Positions 9,403-18,727 are shown, counted from the stretch's first letter. The stretch: 64,000 bases of DNA from Paraburkholderia phenazinium (GCF_900100735.1 NZ_FNCJ01000030.1:1-64000); one strand, 5' to 3'. Numbers and translations: made by a program. Notes: generated by a model not told the origin, from the letters alone.

Positions 9403-11526
9403 TTGATCAGGTATTCAAACCAGTTTTGCGCCGCCGGCCTTTGGGTCGCGCTTCTAGCCGGGTTGCTGGCCGGATGTGGCGGAGGCGGATCTTCGGGTTC
9501 GACAGGAGGCTCGGGCGCGGCGTACACGGTGCCGGCGAGCGGGTCTTCGAGCACAGGCACGAGCACCCCTGCGAGCACGCCAGCGGCGAGTACGCCGGCG
9601 GCGACCACCACCACGGCCTATCAGGTCGGCACGACGACGACCGATCCGAACCTGCCGGCCGCGCCGACCATGCCCACCTTGCCGCCGGCCAATGCGGCGT
9701 GCCAGCTAACGGCCAATTACGCGGCGCAGAGCAATGGTCTGTTGCCCACCACCACCGAGGCGACGGCCGGCTCGACCGCACCGGACACGGCCCGTATCCA
9801 GGCGGCGCTGTATGCGTGTGCGAACGCGGCCAATGCCTACACGGCCACCAACACGCTGAGCAGCAACGGCGTGGTCGAGTTGAGTGCGAACGGCGCCAAC
9901 AATGCCTTTCTGACAGGACCGCTGTCGATGCCCGGCGGCGTGACGCTGGTGATCGACTCAGGCGTGACGCTGTTCGCCTCGCGCGACCCGACCCAGTACG
10001 AATCCGGCACCACAGGTGCTTCGACGGCGAACCTGCCTGGGACGCCCAACGCTGGACAGACCGGCGCGACGACTAGCGCCATTGCTGGCAACGGTACCTA
10101 CTATTGCGGCCAGATCTATCCGAACGACGATGGTTGCAAGCCGTTGATCAGCAACGTGGTGTATAGCGGCTCGGCGAAAATCTATACGAGCAACAACGCG
10201 ATCATGGGTCCGGGGACAATCGACGGCCAGGGCGGCCAGCCGCTCTACACGACGGCGGCGAATCTCGCGGCAGCCGGTGCGCCGCCGCTGATCAAGCGCC
10301 CGGACGGGACCAACATGAGCTGGTGGGATCTCGGCTGGGAAGGCAATGAGGCGCTGTCCGGCGAAGACGAGAACAATCCGCGTCTGATCGAACCGCTCTA
10401 CGGCTACAACTTCACGCTGTTCAACCTGACGCTGCAGAACGCGCCCAAATTCCACATCACGCCGACCGGCATCAACGGTTTCACCGCGTGGAACGTGAAG
10501 ATTTTCACGCCGACTGCGGTCTATCAGACGATGACCAATTACTGGGGAGCGCCGTACAGCTACGCCTCGATCAAGAACACCGACGGGATCGATCCGGGCA
10601 GCAAGAGCCCGACGACTTCGGCCACCCCCGCGTCGCCCGCGCTACCCGGCGGCTATAGCGGCTCGGCAGGCAGTTTTACCGGCGATATCAGCAACGTCCT
10701 CGTGGCCTATTCGTACATCAGCGACAGCGACGACAACATGGCGATCAAGGGCGAATCCAGTATCGCCGACGGCCGCGTCTACAACATCACGGTTGCCCAC
10801 AATCACTTCTTTTATGGGCACGGCATGTCGATCGGCAGCCAGACGTCGGGGCTGGACGGCAATCCGGCCAATTTGGCCAGCGCCGATCCGGGTGTGGTTG
10901 CGAATACCACGCCGCTGCTCGTGCAGGGGCAACTCGTCTATCCGAGCGTGTCGAATGTCAATGTGTACGACCTGTCGATGAACTACACCGACAACGGCGT
11001 GCGGATCAAGACCAACTGGAGCGAAGGCGGTCTGGTGTCCAACGCCAACTACACGAACCTTTGCATGCAGGGCAATCCGAGCCCCAATACGCTCGACTCC
11101 ACGCCGCAGGCGGCCATCATCATCACGCCGTACTACACGGCTACCGGGAACGCAGGCTTGTATCCGAGCTACCAGAACATCACCATCAATGGTTTGCACG
11201 AACTCACCGCGGCGAGCTGGACGTTCCAGGGCTTCAACTCGGCGAGTCCGAACCTGCAAGGCTGGCCGACCGGCAGCGTTGCGGTACCCAGCCCGGCGGT
11301 GGTGAATCCCTTGGGCCTCACGCTGAATAACGTGGTGGCCGACGTGGCGCCGCTTTCGGTCACATCGAGCGACGCCAGCATTACGCTCGGCAACAACGTG
11401 AATGTGCCGCTGGTGACGTCGACCACCAACAATGTCATCGCGGCGAGTAACACCGCTATTGCAGCCGCTCCGACAGTGGACTGCAGCAAAGCGTTTGTGC
11501 CGTTCCCGGGCCAGACCTTCCCATGA
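9403..11526 (+). CDS. GH28 polygalacturonase-like lipoprotein
   Basis: A 707-residue glycoside hydrolase family 28 protein, predicted to hydrolyse polygalacturonic acid (pectin). The start is a TTG with AGGGAG 8 bases upstream. A Sec lipoprotein signal has the lipobox LAGC with Cys25, followed by a Gly/Ser/Thr/Ala-rich linker to about residue 90, consistent with anchoring to the envelope. The four GH28 motifs are present: N-T-D (392-394), D-D (443-444), the GHG histidine (473) and R-I-K (534-536). It sits 76 bases after the autotransporter and 16 bases before the second heptosyltransferase. Endo versus exo mode cannot be told by eye. Confidence 0.9.
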   Translation: MIRYSNQFCAAGLWVALLAGLLAGCGGGGSSGSTGGSGAAYTVPASGSSSTGTSTPASTPAASTPAATTTTAYQVGTTTTDPNLPAAPTMPTLPPANAACQLTANYAAQSNGLLPTTTEATAGSTAPDTARIQAALYACANAANAYTATNTLSSNGVVELSANGANNAFLTGPLSMPGGVTLVIDSGVTLFASRDPTQYESGTTGASTANLPGTPNAGQTGATTSAIAGNGTYYCGQIYPNDDGCKPLISNVVYSGSAKIYTSNNAIMGPGTIDGQGGQPLYTTAANLAAAGAPPLIKRPDGTNMSWWDLGWEGNEALSGEDENNPRLIEPLYGYNFTLFNLTLQNAPKFHITPTGINGFTAWNVKIFTPTAVYQTMTNYWGAPYSYASIKNTDGIDPGSKSPTTSATPASPALPGGYSGSAGSFTGDISNVLVAYSYISDSDDNMAIKGESSIADGRVYNITVAHNHFFYGHGMSIGSQTSGLDGNPANLASADPGVVANTTPLLVQGQLVYPSVSNVNVYDLSMNYTDNGVRIKTNWSEGGLVSNANYTNLCMQGNPSPNTLDSTPQAAIIITPYYTATGNAGLYPSYQNITINGLHELTAASWTFQGFNSASPNLQGWPTGSVAVPSPAVVNPLGLTLNNVVADVAPLSVTSSDASITLGNNVNVPLVTSTTNNVIAASNTAIAAAPTVDCSKAFVPFPGQTFP

Positions 11527-11542
11527 CGAACGCCAGCGATCG

Positions 11543-12805
11543 ATGAGCGCCTCTTCCCAAACCAACGGGGCCGGCCAGCCGCAGCCCGCTGGCCCCCCGG
11601 CCGGCGGCCCCGCCGCTGGGCCGGGTCAAGCCCCTTTCGTCAAGCTCGGCGAGCCGCTCTTCGAGGGGCCGGCGGGGATTCGCTACGACTTCAACTACGG
11701 CTGCCGCGTCAAGGTGAGCGGGGCGGGTTGGCGCGTGCGTTTGCTGGATCGCAACGCGGACGTGGTGCTGTACGACGAGGAAGTTGCCGACGCAACGGTG
11801 TGCAGCACCAGCCGTTACTACGTCAATTTCCGCATCGAAGTGCTGCGCGACGGCAAACTGGTGTTCGAGCACGATCAGGATCTGTACGGCAGAAAGGTGT
11901 TTGCGCGCTTGCCGGTCTCGACGATTGGCGACGTGATTGCCTGGTTTCCGTATGTGGATGAGTTTCGCAAGCGGCATCAGTGCGAGATGTACGTGTCGAT
12001 GGGCGAGGCGCTCTGGTCGCTCTTCGAAGACGCTTACCCGCATTTGCACTATGTTCACCCCGAGGACGAGGATGCCGGCGCGTACGGCTTCTACGCCAGC
12101 TATTTTCTCGGCATCTTCTTTCCGAGCAGCGACCGAACGCACCAGCCCACGGACTATCGGGTGAGCGGCCTGCAACGCACCATTGCCTGGCTGCTCGGCC
12201 TGCCGGCGCAGGAGTGCCGGCCGCGGATCGGCGTTCGGGATACCCGCAGGCGAATCGCGGAGCCCTATGTCTGCATCGCGGCGCAGGCGTCGTCGCAATG
12301 CAAGCACTGGAACAATCCGACCGGGTGGTACGAGACGGTCCGGTATCTGAAGGCGCAGGGGTACCGGGTGCTCTGCATCGATCGCGACGCGTTGACCGGC
12401 CAAGGTCTGCAATGGAACCACATTCCCTACGGCGCGGAGGACTTCACCGGCGATCTGCCGCTCCAGGAACGCGCCAGCCTGCTGCTGCATGCTGAGTTCT
12501 TCGTCGGCCTGTCGAGCGGCCTGTCGTGGCTCGCATGGGCGCTCGGCAAGCCGGTCGTGATGATCAGCGGATTCACGCATCCGCAGAACGAGTTCGGGAC
12601 GCCGTACCGGGTCATCAACTTTCATGCTTGCAACAGCTGCTGGAACGACACGAGCGTCGAATTCGACAACACGGACTATCTGTGGTGCCCGCGCCATGCC
12701 GGCACCGAGCGGCAATTCGAATGTTCGCGCCTGATCGCACCGGGGCAGGTCGTCAAGACGATTGCGCGGGTGATCGACGATGTGAAGCATGACCCGCGCC
12801 CTTAG
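11543..12805 (+). CDS. autotransporter strand-loop-strand O-heptosyltransferase (BAHT), copy 2
   Basis: A 420-residue paralogue of the enzyme at 2288-3526, with the same blocks (HWNNPTGW, NHIPYGAEDFTGD, FFVGLSSGLSWLAWALG, PVVMISGFTHP) and the same finger C-x2-C-x15-C-x11-C (C363, C366, C382, C394). The ATG at 11543 lies 16 bases after the GH28 stop. The N-terminus is Pro/Gly/Ala-rich and unlike copy 1; the catalytic parts are closely alike. Having two copies around one acceptor suggests different site preferences, sequential modification, or two subunits. These are inferences. The GH28 lipoprotein has Ser/Thr-rich stretches but no strand-loop-strand repeats, so it is a less likely acceptor. 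Confidence 0.88.
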   Translation: MSASSQTNGAGQPQPAGPPAGGPAAGPGQAPFVKLGEPLFEGPAGIRYDFNYGCRVKVSGAGWRVRLLDRNADVVLYDEEVADATVCSTSRYYVNFRIEVLRDGKLVFEHDQDLYGRKVFARLPVSTIGDVIAWFPYVDEFRKRHQCEMYVSMGEALWSLFEDAYPHLHYVHPEDEDAGAYGFYASYFLGIFFPSSDRTHQPTDYRVSGLQRTIAWLLGLPAQECRPRIGVRDTRRRIAEPYVCIAAQASSQCKHWNNPTGWYETVRYLKAQGYRVLCIDRDALTGQGLQWNHIPYGAEDFTGDLPLQERASLLLHAEFFVGLSSGLSWLAWALGKPVVMISGFTHPQNEFGTPYRVINFHACNSCWNDTSVEFDNTDYLWCPRHAGTERQFECSRLIAPGQVVKTIARVIDDVKHDPRP

Positions 12806-12841
12806 GCCCGGCTCGACGGCGGTGACGGGCGGGTAGGGCCT

Positions 12842-12872
12842 GCCGGGCCCCCGGCCTGAAGACGGGCCCGGC
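12842..12872 (+). terminator. possible terminator after heptosyltransferase copy 2
   Basis: GCCGGGCCC and GGGCCCGGC form a perfect 9-bp GC stem with a 13-base loop, about 37 bases after the stop codon. The tail GTTGCTTC is only weakly T-rich. Confidence 0.45.
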
Positions 12873-13071
12873 GTTGCTTCAATGTGTAAGACATCGCGCC
12901 GGATCGTCTGAACGTCATCAGGCAAATATTGAATGCCAAACGTGGTCGCAGCGACCCCGCCGGGCTTGGCTGGGACGGCCATAAAGCATATTTTCAGCGG
13001 CCTTGGCCATCAATTTAGCGTACGGGTATGTCCTAGGCCGCAACACGGGGAGATATCAATACAATCCCATC

Positions 13072-13082
13072 TTGTCTTACAA
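13072..13082. promoter_or_regulatory. operator candidate TTGT-CTT-ACAA upstream of dctP
   Basis: TTGTCTTACAA is a perfect 4+4 inverted repeat with a 3-base spacer, about 190 bases before the TRAP operon. The same arms and spacing occur at 21681-21691 and 58860-58870, each in front of sugar-acid genes. The form suits a GntR/FCD-type dimer; the regulator is unproven. Confidence 0.5.
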
Positions 13083-13269
13083 CATAGCTGATTGCGCTAA
13101 GTTGTAAATCAGCAGGGGATAGACCGTAGCGACTGTGCCCATTCGAGTGAAGCAGCTATGCCAGGTCAGCGCCGACAGCCGCAGAGCGATTCAACGTCGG
13201 GGATCCGGGACAGGTTCGAATTGCGCCAGACACAGTCGATTGATGATTCATTTTTGAGGAGATCACACG

Positions 13270-14262
13270 ATGAAACAAAATTTCGCCCTGACCGGTGTGT
13301 CGATGCTGGTAGCCGCCTCGCTGCTCGCGTTCAGCGCAGGTGCCGCGCAGGCTCGCACCTTCCGTGTCGCCGACGTGCATAGCGACACCTTCCCGACGGT
13401 CATGGCCCTGAAGTACATGGGCGACGAACTGGCCAAGGAGACTAACGGCCAGGACACCGTGAAAGTCTTTAGCAACAGCGCTCTGGGTTCGGAAAACGAT
13501 ACGATCGACCAGGTCCGGATCGGCGCGATCGACATGGTGCGTGCCAACGCCGCGGCGTTCAACGACATCGTGCCCGAATCGATGATCCCCTCGCTGCCGT
13601 TCCTGTTCCGCGACGTCAACCACTTCCGCAAGGTCATGTATGGCCCGGAAGGCCAGAAGATCCTCGACGCCTTTGCGGCGAAGGGCATGATCGCGCTGAC
13701 CTTCTACGAGAGCGGCGCGCGTTCGATCTACGCCAAGAAGGCGATTCACTCGCCGGCCGACATGAAGGGCCTCAAGGTGCGCGTGCAACCGTCCGACCTG
13801 ATGGTTGACGAAATCAAGGCGATGGGCGGCACGCCCACGCCGATGCCGTTCGCGGAAGTCTATACAGGGCTGAAGACGGGTCTGGTCGACGCAGCCGAGA
13901 ACAACATTCCGTCGTACGTGGAAACCAAGCACTACGAAGTGGCGACGCAGTTCTCCGAAACCGAGCACTCGATGACGCCGGAAGTGCTGGTGTTCTCCAA
14001 GAAGGTCTGGGACACCCTGACGCCGCAGGAACAGACGGCGATCCGCAAGGCAGCGGCGGATTCGGTGCCTTACTACGTCAAGTTGTGGACCGCGAAGGAG
14101 GCCGAGGGCGTCCAGACCGTGACCAAGGCTGGGGTGACGATCACGCCGGCCGCGCAGATCGACCGTCCCGCTTTCGTCAAGGCGATGCAGCCGGTCTGGG
14201 CGAAGTATGAGAAGACGCCCGAGATGAAGCAGATCGTCAACGAGATCGAGGCGGTCCAGTAA
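13270..14262 (+). CDS. dctP: TRAP transporter substrate-binding protein (DctP family, probably uronate)
   Basis: A 330-residue periplasmic binding protein of a tripartite ATP-independent transporter. The signal peptide is about 28 residues, ending GAAQA. The family segments GLKVRVQPS (arginine that salt-bridges the substrate carboxylate) and PFAEVYTGLKTGLVDAAENN are clear. TGAGGAG precedes the ATG. It heads a three-gene operon with dctQ and dctM. Position between a polygalacturonase and the uronate dehydrogenase operon points to D-galacturonate or D-glucuronate, ligands known for close relatives in this family; here the ligand is inferred. Confidence 0.93.
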   Translation: MKQNFALTGVSMLVAASLLAFSAGAAQARTFRVADVHSDTFPTVMALKYMGDELAKETNGQDTVKVFSNSALGSENDTIDQVRIGAIDMVRANAAAFNDIVPESMIPSLPFLFRDVNHFRKVMYGPEGQKILDAFAAKGMIALTFYESGARSIYAKKAIHSPADMKGLKVRVQPSDLMVDEIKAMGGTPTPMPFAEVYTGLKTGLVDAAENNIPSYVETKHYEVATQFSETEHSMTPEVLVFSKKVWDTLTPQEQTAIRKAAADSVPYYVKLWTAKEAEGVQTVTKAGVTITPAAQIDRPAFVKAMQPVWAKYEKTPEMKQIVNEIEAVQ

Positions 14263-14439
14263 GCCGTTCGCACAGCTAGCGCTGCCGGAAACCCTTGTGG
14301 AGCAATCTCGGGGTTGTCCGGCGTTCGTCGTTGGCGGCTGCGTTGCGCAATGGTTTGGCGGCGAGTCCGTATGGGCGTGCCGGCAGGTTCGTGGGGCCAG
14401 TCACGACTGCCCCGGAATGTACGAGGAAGAGAGAGAGAG

Positions 14440-14919
14440 ATGAACTTCGTGAAACGCCCGCTCAGGGTGCTCGCTCGCGTGGCGACGGCGGTGTCGGCGA
14501 TTTGCCTCGCCGTGCTGACGGTGCTGGTGATGTACAGCGTGGTGATGCGTTATGTCTTCAATGACGCGCCCGACTATGTCGAACCGATCGGTCTGCTGCT
14601 GGTTCTCGTCATCGCGTTCTTCGGCGCCGCCCTGAAAGTACGCGACGGCGGACATATCGGCCTCGATTCGCTGGTCAAGAAGCTGCCGCCGAAAGGTCAG
14701 GTCGCGATGGCGGTGTTCCAGCAGGTCTGCGTGGCGGGTTTTTCGATTGCGGTGTGCTTCGGCGCCTGGAATATGGCCACCACCACGCTCGACGACCAGA
14801 TCCCGATTCTCGGCTTGCCGGAGGCCGTGCGTTACGCGATTCCGTTCGCCGCCAGTGCCTGCACCATTCTCTTCTCAATCGAACATCTATTGGAACTCTT
14901 CGCGCGGAAGCGGGCGTGA
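14440..14919 (+). CDS. dctQ: TRAP transporter small membrane subunit
   Basis: A 159-residue four-helix membrane protein, the small permease subunit. I chose the ATG at 14440 because it follows a GAGAGAGAGA purine run acting as ribosome-binding site; upstream in-frame starts add an Arg-rich stretch with no family likeness. Hydrophobic helices lie near residues 15-40, 50-65, 85-110 and 125-150. The motif MRYVFNDAPDYVEPIG fits the DctQ consensus. It ends 6 bases before the large subunit. Confidence 0.9.
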   Translation: MNFVKRPLRVLARVATAVSAICLAVLTVLVMYSVVMRYVFNDAPDYVEPIGLLLVLVIAFFGAALKVRDGGHIGLDSLVKKLPPKGQVAMAVFQQVCVAGFSIAVCFGAWNMATTTLDDQIPILGLPEAVRYAIPFAASACTILFSIEHLLELFARKRA

Positions 14920-14925
14920 TCAATC

Positions 14926-16278
14926 ATGGAACTTTTGATTCTTACTATCAGTTTTCTCGTCTTCCTCGTGCTGGGGGTTCCCGTTTCGTTTGCATTGGGG
15001 CTGTCCTGCATCCTGACTTACCTGCATGAGGGGCTGCCGGCGGCGACGGCGATCCAGTCGATGGTGTCGGGCATCAACGCGTTCTCGTTCCTCGCGGTGC
15101 CGTTCTTTATTCTCTCGGGCGAGCTGATGCTGCACGGTGGCATTGCCGACCGCATCCTGCGCTTTGCGCAGGCCACGGTGGGGCATTTCCGCGGCGGACT
15201 CGGCATGGCCAACGTGGTCGCCTGTACCCTGTTCGGTGGTGTCTCCGGATCGCCGACCGCCGATACCTCGGCGATGGGCGGCGTGGTGATTCCGTTGATG
15301 AAACGCGAAGGGTATAGCGCGGCTTACGCGGTCAACGTCACGACCCACGCTTCGCTAGCGGGTGCGCTGATGCCGACCTCGACCAACATGATCATCTACG
15401 CGCTGGCGGCGCAAGGGATCACGGGGATCGTGGCCGGGCAGTCGGTGAGTGGCGTGTCGATCGGAGACCTGCTGTTTTCCGGCCTGATTCCGGTGCTGTG
15501 GGTGATGGGCTTCGTGCTGCTCGCCGCATACTGGCAGGCGGTGCGCTACAAGTTCCCGCGCCGCGCCGACGGTTCGTCCGAACTGCCGAAATTCCCCGGC
15601 TGGTTCATGGTGGCGAGGACTTTCGTGGGGGCGTTGCCGGGCCTGATGGTTATTCTCATCATCCTGACCTGCGTGGCGAAGGGGATTGCCACCGCAACCG
15701 AGGCGGCGGCGATTGCCGTGGCGTACTCGCTGGTGCTGACCTTCGTCGTGTATCGCACGATGACGCTGAAGAAGCTCTCCATGGCGTTGGCCCGTGCGAC
15801 GCGGACCACGGGCGTGGTGCTGCTGTTGATTGGCGTGTCGAACATGCTGCGTTTCCAGATGGCTTACCTGGAAATTCCCGACGCGATTCAACATCTGCTT
15901 GAACATGCAACGACCATCCCCTGGTTGATGCTGCTCTACATCAACATCCTCCAGGTGTTCCTCGGCACGTTCGTCGACATGGCCGCGCACATCCTGATCA
16001 CCACGCCGCTGTTCCTGCCGATGGCGATGCACTACGGCGTCGGTCCCGTGCAGTTCGGCATCATGATTCTGCTGAACTGCTCGCTGGGTCTCGTGCACCC
16101 GCCGATCGGCTCGGTGCAGTTCATTGGCTGCGCGATCGGCGACGTGTCGATCGGGGAGACGACGAAAATCGCCTGGCCGTACTACCTGGCCATTTTCAGC
16201 GCGATCAATATCGTCACCTACGTGCCGATGTTTTCGACCTGGTTGCCGAGCCTGATCAACGGCCATCCGGTGTTCTGA
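14926..16278 (+). CDS. dctM: TRAP transporter large permease subunit
   Basis: A 450-residue, roughly twelve-helix transporter subunit that carries the substrate with sodium ions. Family segments include FSFLAVPFFILSGELM, GVSGSPTADTSAMG and the C-terminal NCSLGLVHPPIG. It starts 6 bases after dctQ and is followed by a strong terminator, so it closes the operon. Confidence 0.93.
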   Translation: MELLILTISFLVFLVLGVPVSFALGLSCILTYLHEGLPAATAIQSMVSGINAFSFLAVPFFILSGELMLHGGIADRILRFAQATVGHFRGGLGMANVVACTLFGGVSGSPTADTSAMGGVVIPLMKREGYSAAYAVNVTTHASLAGALMPTSTNMIIYALAAQGITGIVAGQSVSGVSIGDLLFSGLIPVLWVMGFVLLAAYWQAVRYKFPRRADGSSELPKFPGWFMVARTFVGALPGLMVILIILTCVAKGIATATEAAAIAVAYSLVLTFVVYRTMTLKKLSMALARATRTTGVVLLLIGVSNMLRFQMAYLEIPDAIQHLLEHATTIPWLMLLYINILQVFLGTFVDMAAHILITTPLFLPMAMHYGVGPVQFGIMILLNCSLGLVHPPIGSVQFIGCAIGDVSIGETTKIAWPYYLAIFSAINIVTYVPMFSTWLPSLINGHPVF

Positions 16279-16304
16279 TCCCGGAGCAACCGGCGCAATG
16301 AGGA

Positions 16305-16338
16305 TACGGAACCCGGCTGGCCAGGTTCCGTTTTTTTT
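16305..16338 (+). terminator. rho-independent terminator of the TRAP operon
   Basis: ACGGAACC and GGTTCCG form a clean stem followed directly by eight T residues (16331-16338), 27 bases after the dctM stop and 23 bases before the chemoreceptor start. The chemoreceptor therefore probably has its own promoter or depends on read-through. Confidence 0.88.
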
Positions 16339-16361
16339 GTCCGAGACACTGCGAACACACC

Positions 16362-18059
16362 ATGCTCAACAACATCAAGATCCGTACGGGTTTGACGCTG
16401 ATCGTTTGCATTTTCGTTGCGTTCCTGATGACGGTGATCGGCGTCGGCTACGGCGCACTCAAGCAGGCGATGAACGGCTTTCAGGACGTGCAGCGCAGTT
16501 CGGCCGCGCTGGCGTCGTTGAACGCGAGTTCCGAGAAGTTGCTGCAGGCGCGGCTCGCATTGGGCAGCTTCGAGATCCTCTTTCATGTGGGCAAGCCCAC
16601 GGACGGTTTGCTCGCGAGTGCTCAAGACATGCTGCGCGAGTCGAACAAGGACTTCCAGATCTACGCGAACGGTCCGTTCTCGAGCGATGCCGAGCGCGAG
16701 CTCGCGCAGACCGTGGGTGAGGCTCGCGCGGCTCTCGTCGAGCAGGCGATCGAACCGGAATACAAGGCGCTGATGGACGACGACTTCAGCACCTTTCGCG
16801 CGATTCAGGGGGACACGGCGGACCGCAGCTACCAGGTCTACGCCAAAGCGATCGATACGCTCGAGCACCTGCAGTCGGACAGCCAGGGCCGCAGCGGCGA
16901 AGCCATGACGCAGCGCTTCAGAATCTCTGTGTTGATGTTTGCGGGCATCGGCGCGGCGGCGATCCTGATTTGCCTGTTTGCACGCGCCATGCTGTCGGCG
17001 GCGTTGCTCAAGCCGGTCGAGCGGGCCATCGAGCATTTCGGCCGGATTGCCGCTGGCGATCTGACCGGCCCGATCTCCGGCCACTCCCACAACGAAATGG
17101 GGCACCTGCTTGGCGCCTTGAAGCAGATGCGCGGTGAACTTGCCGATACGGTGTCGAAGGTGCGCGGCAGCGCCGGGGTGATTGCGTATGGCGTCAAGGA
17201 AATCGCGGCGGGTAATCTCGATCTGTCCGCGCGCACCGAGCAACAGGCCGCCTCGCTGGAACGGACGGCGGCGACGATCGAGGAGTTGTCGTCAACCGTC
17301 AAGCAGAATGCCGACAACGCGCAGGAAGCGAACCGGCTCGCGCACGGCGCACTGGAGACGGTCACGCGGGGTGGCGCCGTGGTGAAACGCGTGATCGAGA
17401 CCATGGACGATATTACCGGGTCGTCGCGCAAGGTGAGCGAGATCATTGGCATGATCGAAGGCATCGCGTTCCAGACCAACATCCTTTCGCTCAACGCGGC
17501 CGTGGAAGCCGCGCGTGCCGGTGAGCAGGGCCGCGGCTTCGCGGTGGTGGCCTCGGAAGTGCGCAGCCTCGCCCAGCGCTCCGCGACGGCGGCCAAGGAA
17601 ATCAAGGACCTGCTGAGCGAGTCGGCGGCGCAGGTCGAGCAAGGCGCGTCGCTGGTCGCGCAGGCGGGCGGCACGATGCAGGAGGCGATGCAGGCGGTCG
17701 AGCGGGTGACGCACATCATGGTCGAGCTCGAAGCGGCCGCGCACGAGCAGCGTTCCGGCATCGAGCAGGTCAATCAGGCAATCAACCAGATCGACGATGT
17801 CACGCAGAACAACGTCGCGCTGGTCGAGGAAGCTGCGGCAGCCGCGAAGTCGCTCGAGGAGCAGGCGTTGGTGTTGCGGGAGGCGGTTGCCGTGTTTCGT
17901 CTTGAAGAAGCGGCTGCACCGGGGGTGGACAGCCGCTTCGCCGCGCGCGCCGATGTTCAGGGTAGGGACTTGAAGCGTGCGGCAAGTTGTTCGGCGCCGC
18001 GCCCGAGAATCCCGACGTCCGAGCCGACCGCCGTGAACGTGCAGCCGAGTTCGATATAG
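16362..18059 (+). CDS. methyl-accepting chemotaxis protein
   Basis: A 565-residue transmembrane chemoreceptor. Helix 1 is near residues 10-32, a periplasmic four-helix-bundle type ligand domain follows (about 35-188), and helix 2 is near 190-212. A HAMP domain precedes the signalling hairpin, with the highly conserved tip sequence IEGIAFQTNILSLNAAVEAARAGEQGRGFAVVA split around residue 370-395. No C-terminal CheR pentapeptide is visible. The last 34 codons lie antisense to the 3' end of the aldolase gene. Next to the uronate transporter it may sense pectin breakdown products; this is inference. Confidence 0.9.
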   Translation: MLNNIKIRTGLTLIVCIFVAFLMTVIGVGYGALKQAMNGFQDVQRSSAALASLNASSEKLLQARLALGSFEILFHVGKPTDGLLASAQDMLRESNKDFQIYANGPFSSDAERELAQTVGEARAALVEQAIEPEYKALMDDDFSTFRAIQGDTADRSYQVYAKAIDTLEHLQSDSQGRSGEAMTQRFRISVLMFAGIGAAAILICLFARAMLSAALLKPVERAIEHFGRIAAGDLTGPISGHSHNEMGHLLGALKQMRGELADTVSKVRGSAGVIAYGVKEIAAGNLDLSARTEQQAASLERTAATIEELSSTVKQNADNAQEANRLAHGALETVTRGGAVVKRVIETMDDITGSSRKVSEIIGMIEGIAFQTNILSLNAAVEAARAGEQGRGFAVVASEVRSLAQRSATAAKEIKDLLSESAAQVEQGASLVAQAGGTMQEAMQAVERVTHIMVELEAAAHEQRSGIEQVNQAINQIDDVTQNNVALVEEAAAAAKSLEEQALVLREAVAVFRLEEAAAPGVDSRFAARADVQGRDLKRAASCSAPRPRIPTSEPTAVNVQPSSI

Positions 18060-18727
18060 CGTCGCGCGAGCGCCTCGTCGCCGATCAGAATGCCGGCGGG
18101 CTTGCCGGCAGCGACGATGCGCGTGATCGCGTTCTCGATGGCCGCTTGCACCTCGGGATGTTTGATTTCACCGATATGGCCGAGCGCGGCGGACAGGTCG
18201 CCGGGCCCGACGAACACGCCGTCGATGCCCTCGACCGCGGCGATCCGTTCTAGATTCTCGAGACCGAGCCGGCTCTCGATCTGCACCAGCACACACAACT
18301 CGCTCGCACACTGTTTCGCGTAGTCGGCGACGCGGCCGAAGCCGGACGCGCGTGCGGCGGACGCATAGCCGCGCACGCCTTCGGGGGGGTAACGGGTGTA
18401 GGCGACCGCATTGCGCGCTTCCTGCTCGGTTTCGACGTAGGGAATCAGCAGGGTCTGTGCACCGAGATCCAGCAGGCGCTTGATCGTCACCATCTCGTTC
18501 CAGGCGGGGCGCACAATCGGATGCGTGCCCGATCCCATCATGGCCTGTAGCTGGGTGTGCACCATCTGCAGTTCGTTGGGTGCGTGCTCCATATCGAGCA
18601 GCAGCCAGTCGAAACCGGCCCCGGCCAGGAGTTCCACCGACCCGTGGCTCGCGAGACTCGACCACAAGCCAATCTGTTGCTCGCCTGCCGCGAGCGCGCG
18701 TTTGAAACGATTTTCGGTCAGCTTCAT
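17957..18727 (-). CDS. HpcH/HpaI-family class II aldolase (5-dehydro-4-deoxyglucarate aldolase type)
   Basis: A 256-residue metal-dependent aldolase. H48 and R73 and the metal ligands E151 (VQIESRLG) and D177 (VGPGDLSAALG) match the HpaI/GarL active site. It is the last gene of a minus-strand operon with hydroxypyruvate isomerase, tartronate semialdehyde reductase and uronate dehydrogenase. This makes cleavage of 5-keto-4-deoxy-D-glucarate to pyruvate and tartronate semialdehyde the best-supported role. A 2-keto-3-deoxy-L-rhamnonate or 4-hydroxy-2-oxoheptanedioate aldolase activity cannot be excluded by sequence. Its 3' end overlaps the convergent chemoreceptor gene by 103 bases. Confidence 0.87.
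   Translation of the reverse strand: MKLTENRFKRALAAGEQQIGLWSSLASHGSVELLAGAGFDWLLLDMEHAPNELQMVHTQLQAMMGSGTHPIVRPAWNEMVTIKRLLDLGAQTLLIPYVETEQEARNAVAYTRYPPEGVRGYASAARASGFGRVADYAKQCASELCVLVQIESRLGLENLERIAAVEGIDGVFVGPGDLSAALGHIGEIKHPEVQAAIENAITRIVAAGKPAGILIGDEALARRYIELGCTFTAVGSDVGILGRGAEQLAARFKSLP

Larger units (their letters stand above)
12806..13269. other. 464-bp intergenic region upstream of dctP
   Basis: No gene is evident. It contains a terminator-like hairpin near its start (12842-12872), a TTGT-N3-ACAA operator candidate (13072-13082), a further inverted pair TTACAAC (13077-13083) and GTTGTAA (13101-13107), and a TGAGGAGA ribosome-binding site just before the dctP ATG. Confidence 0.6.
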
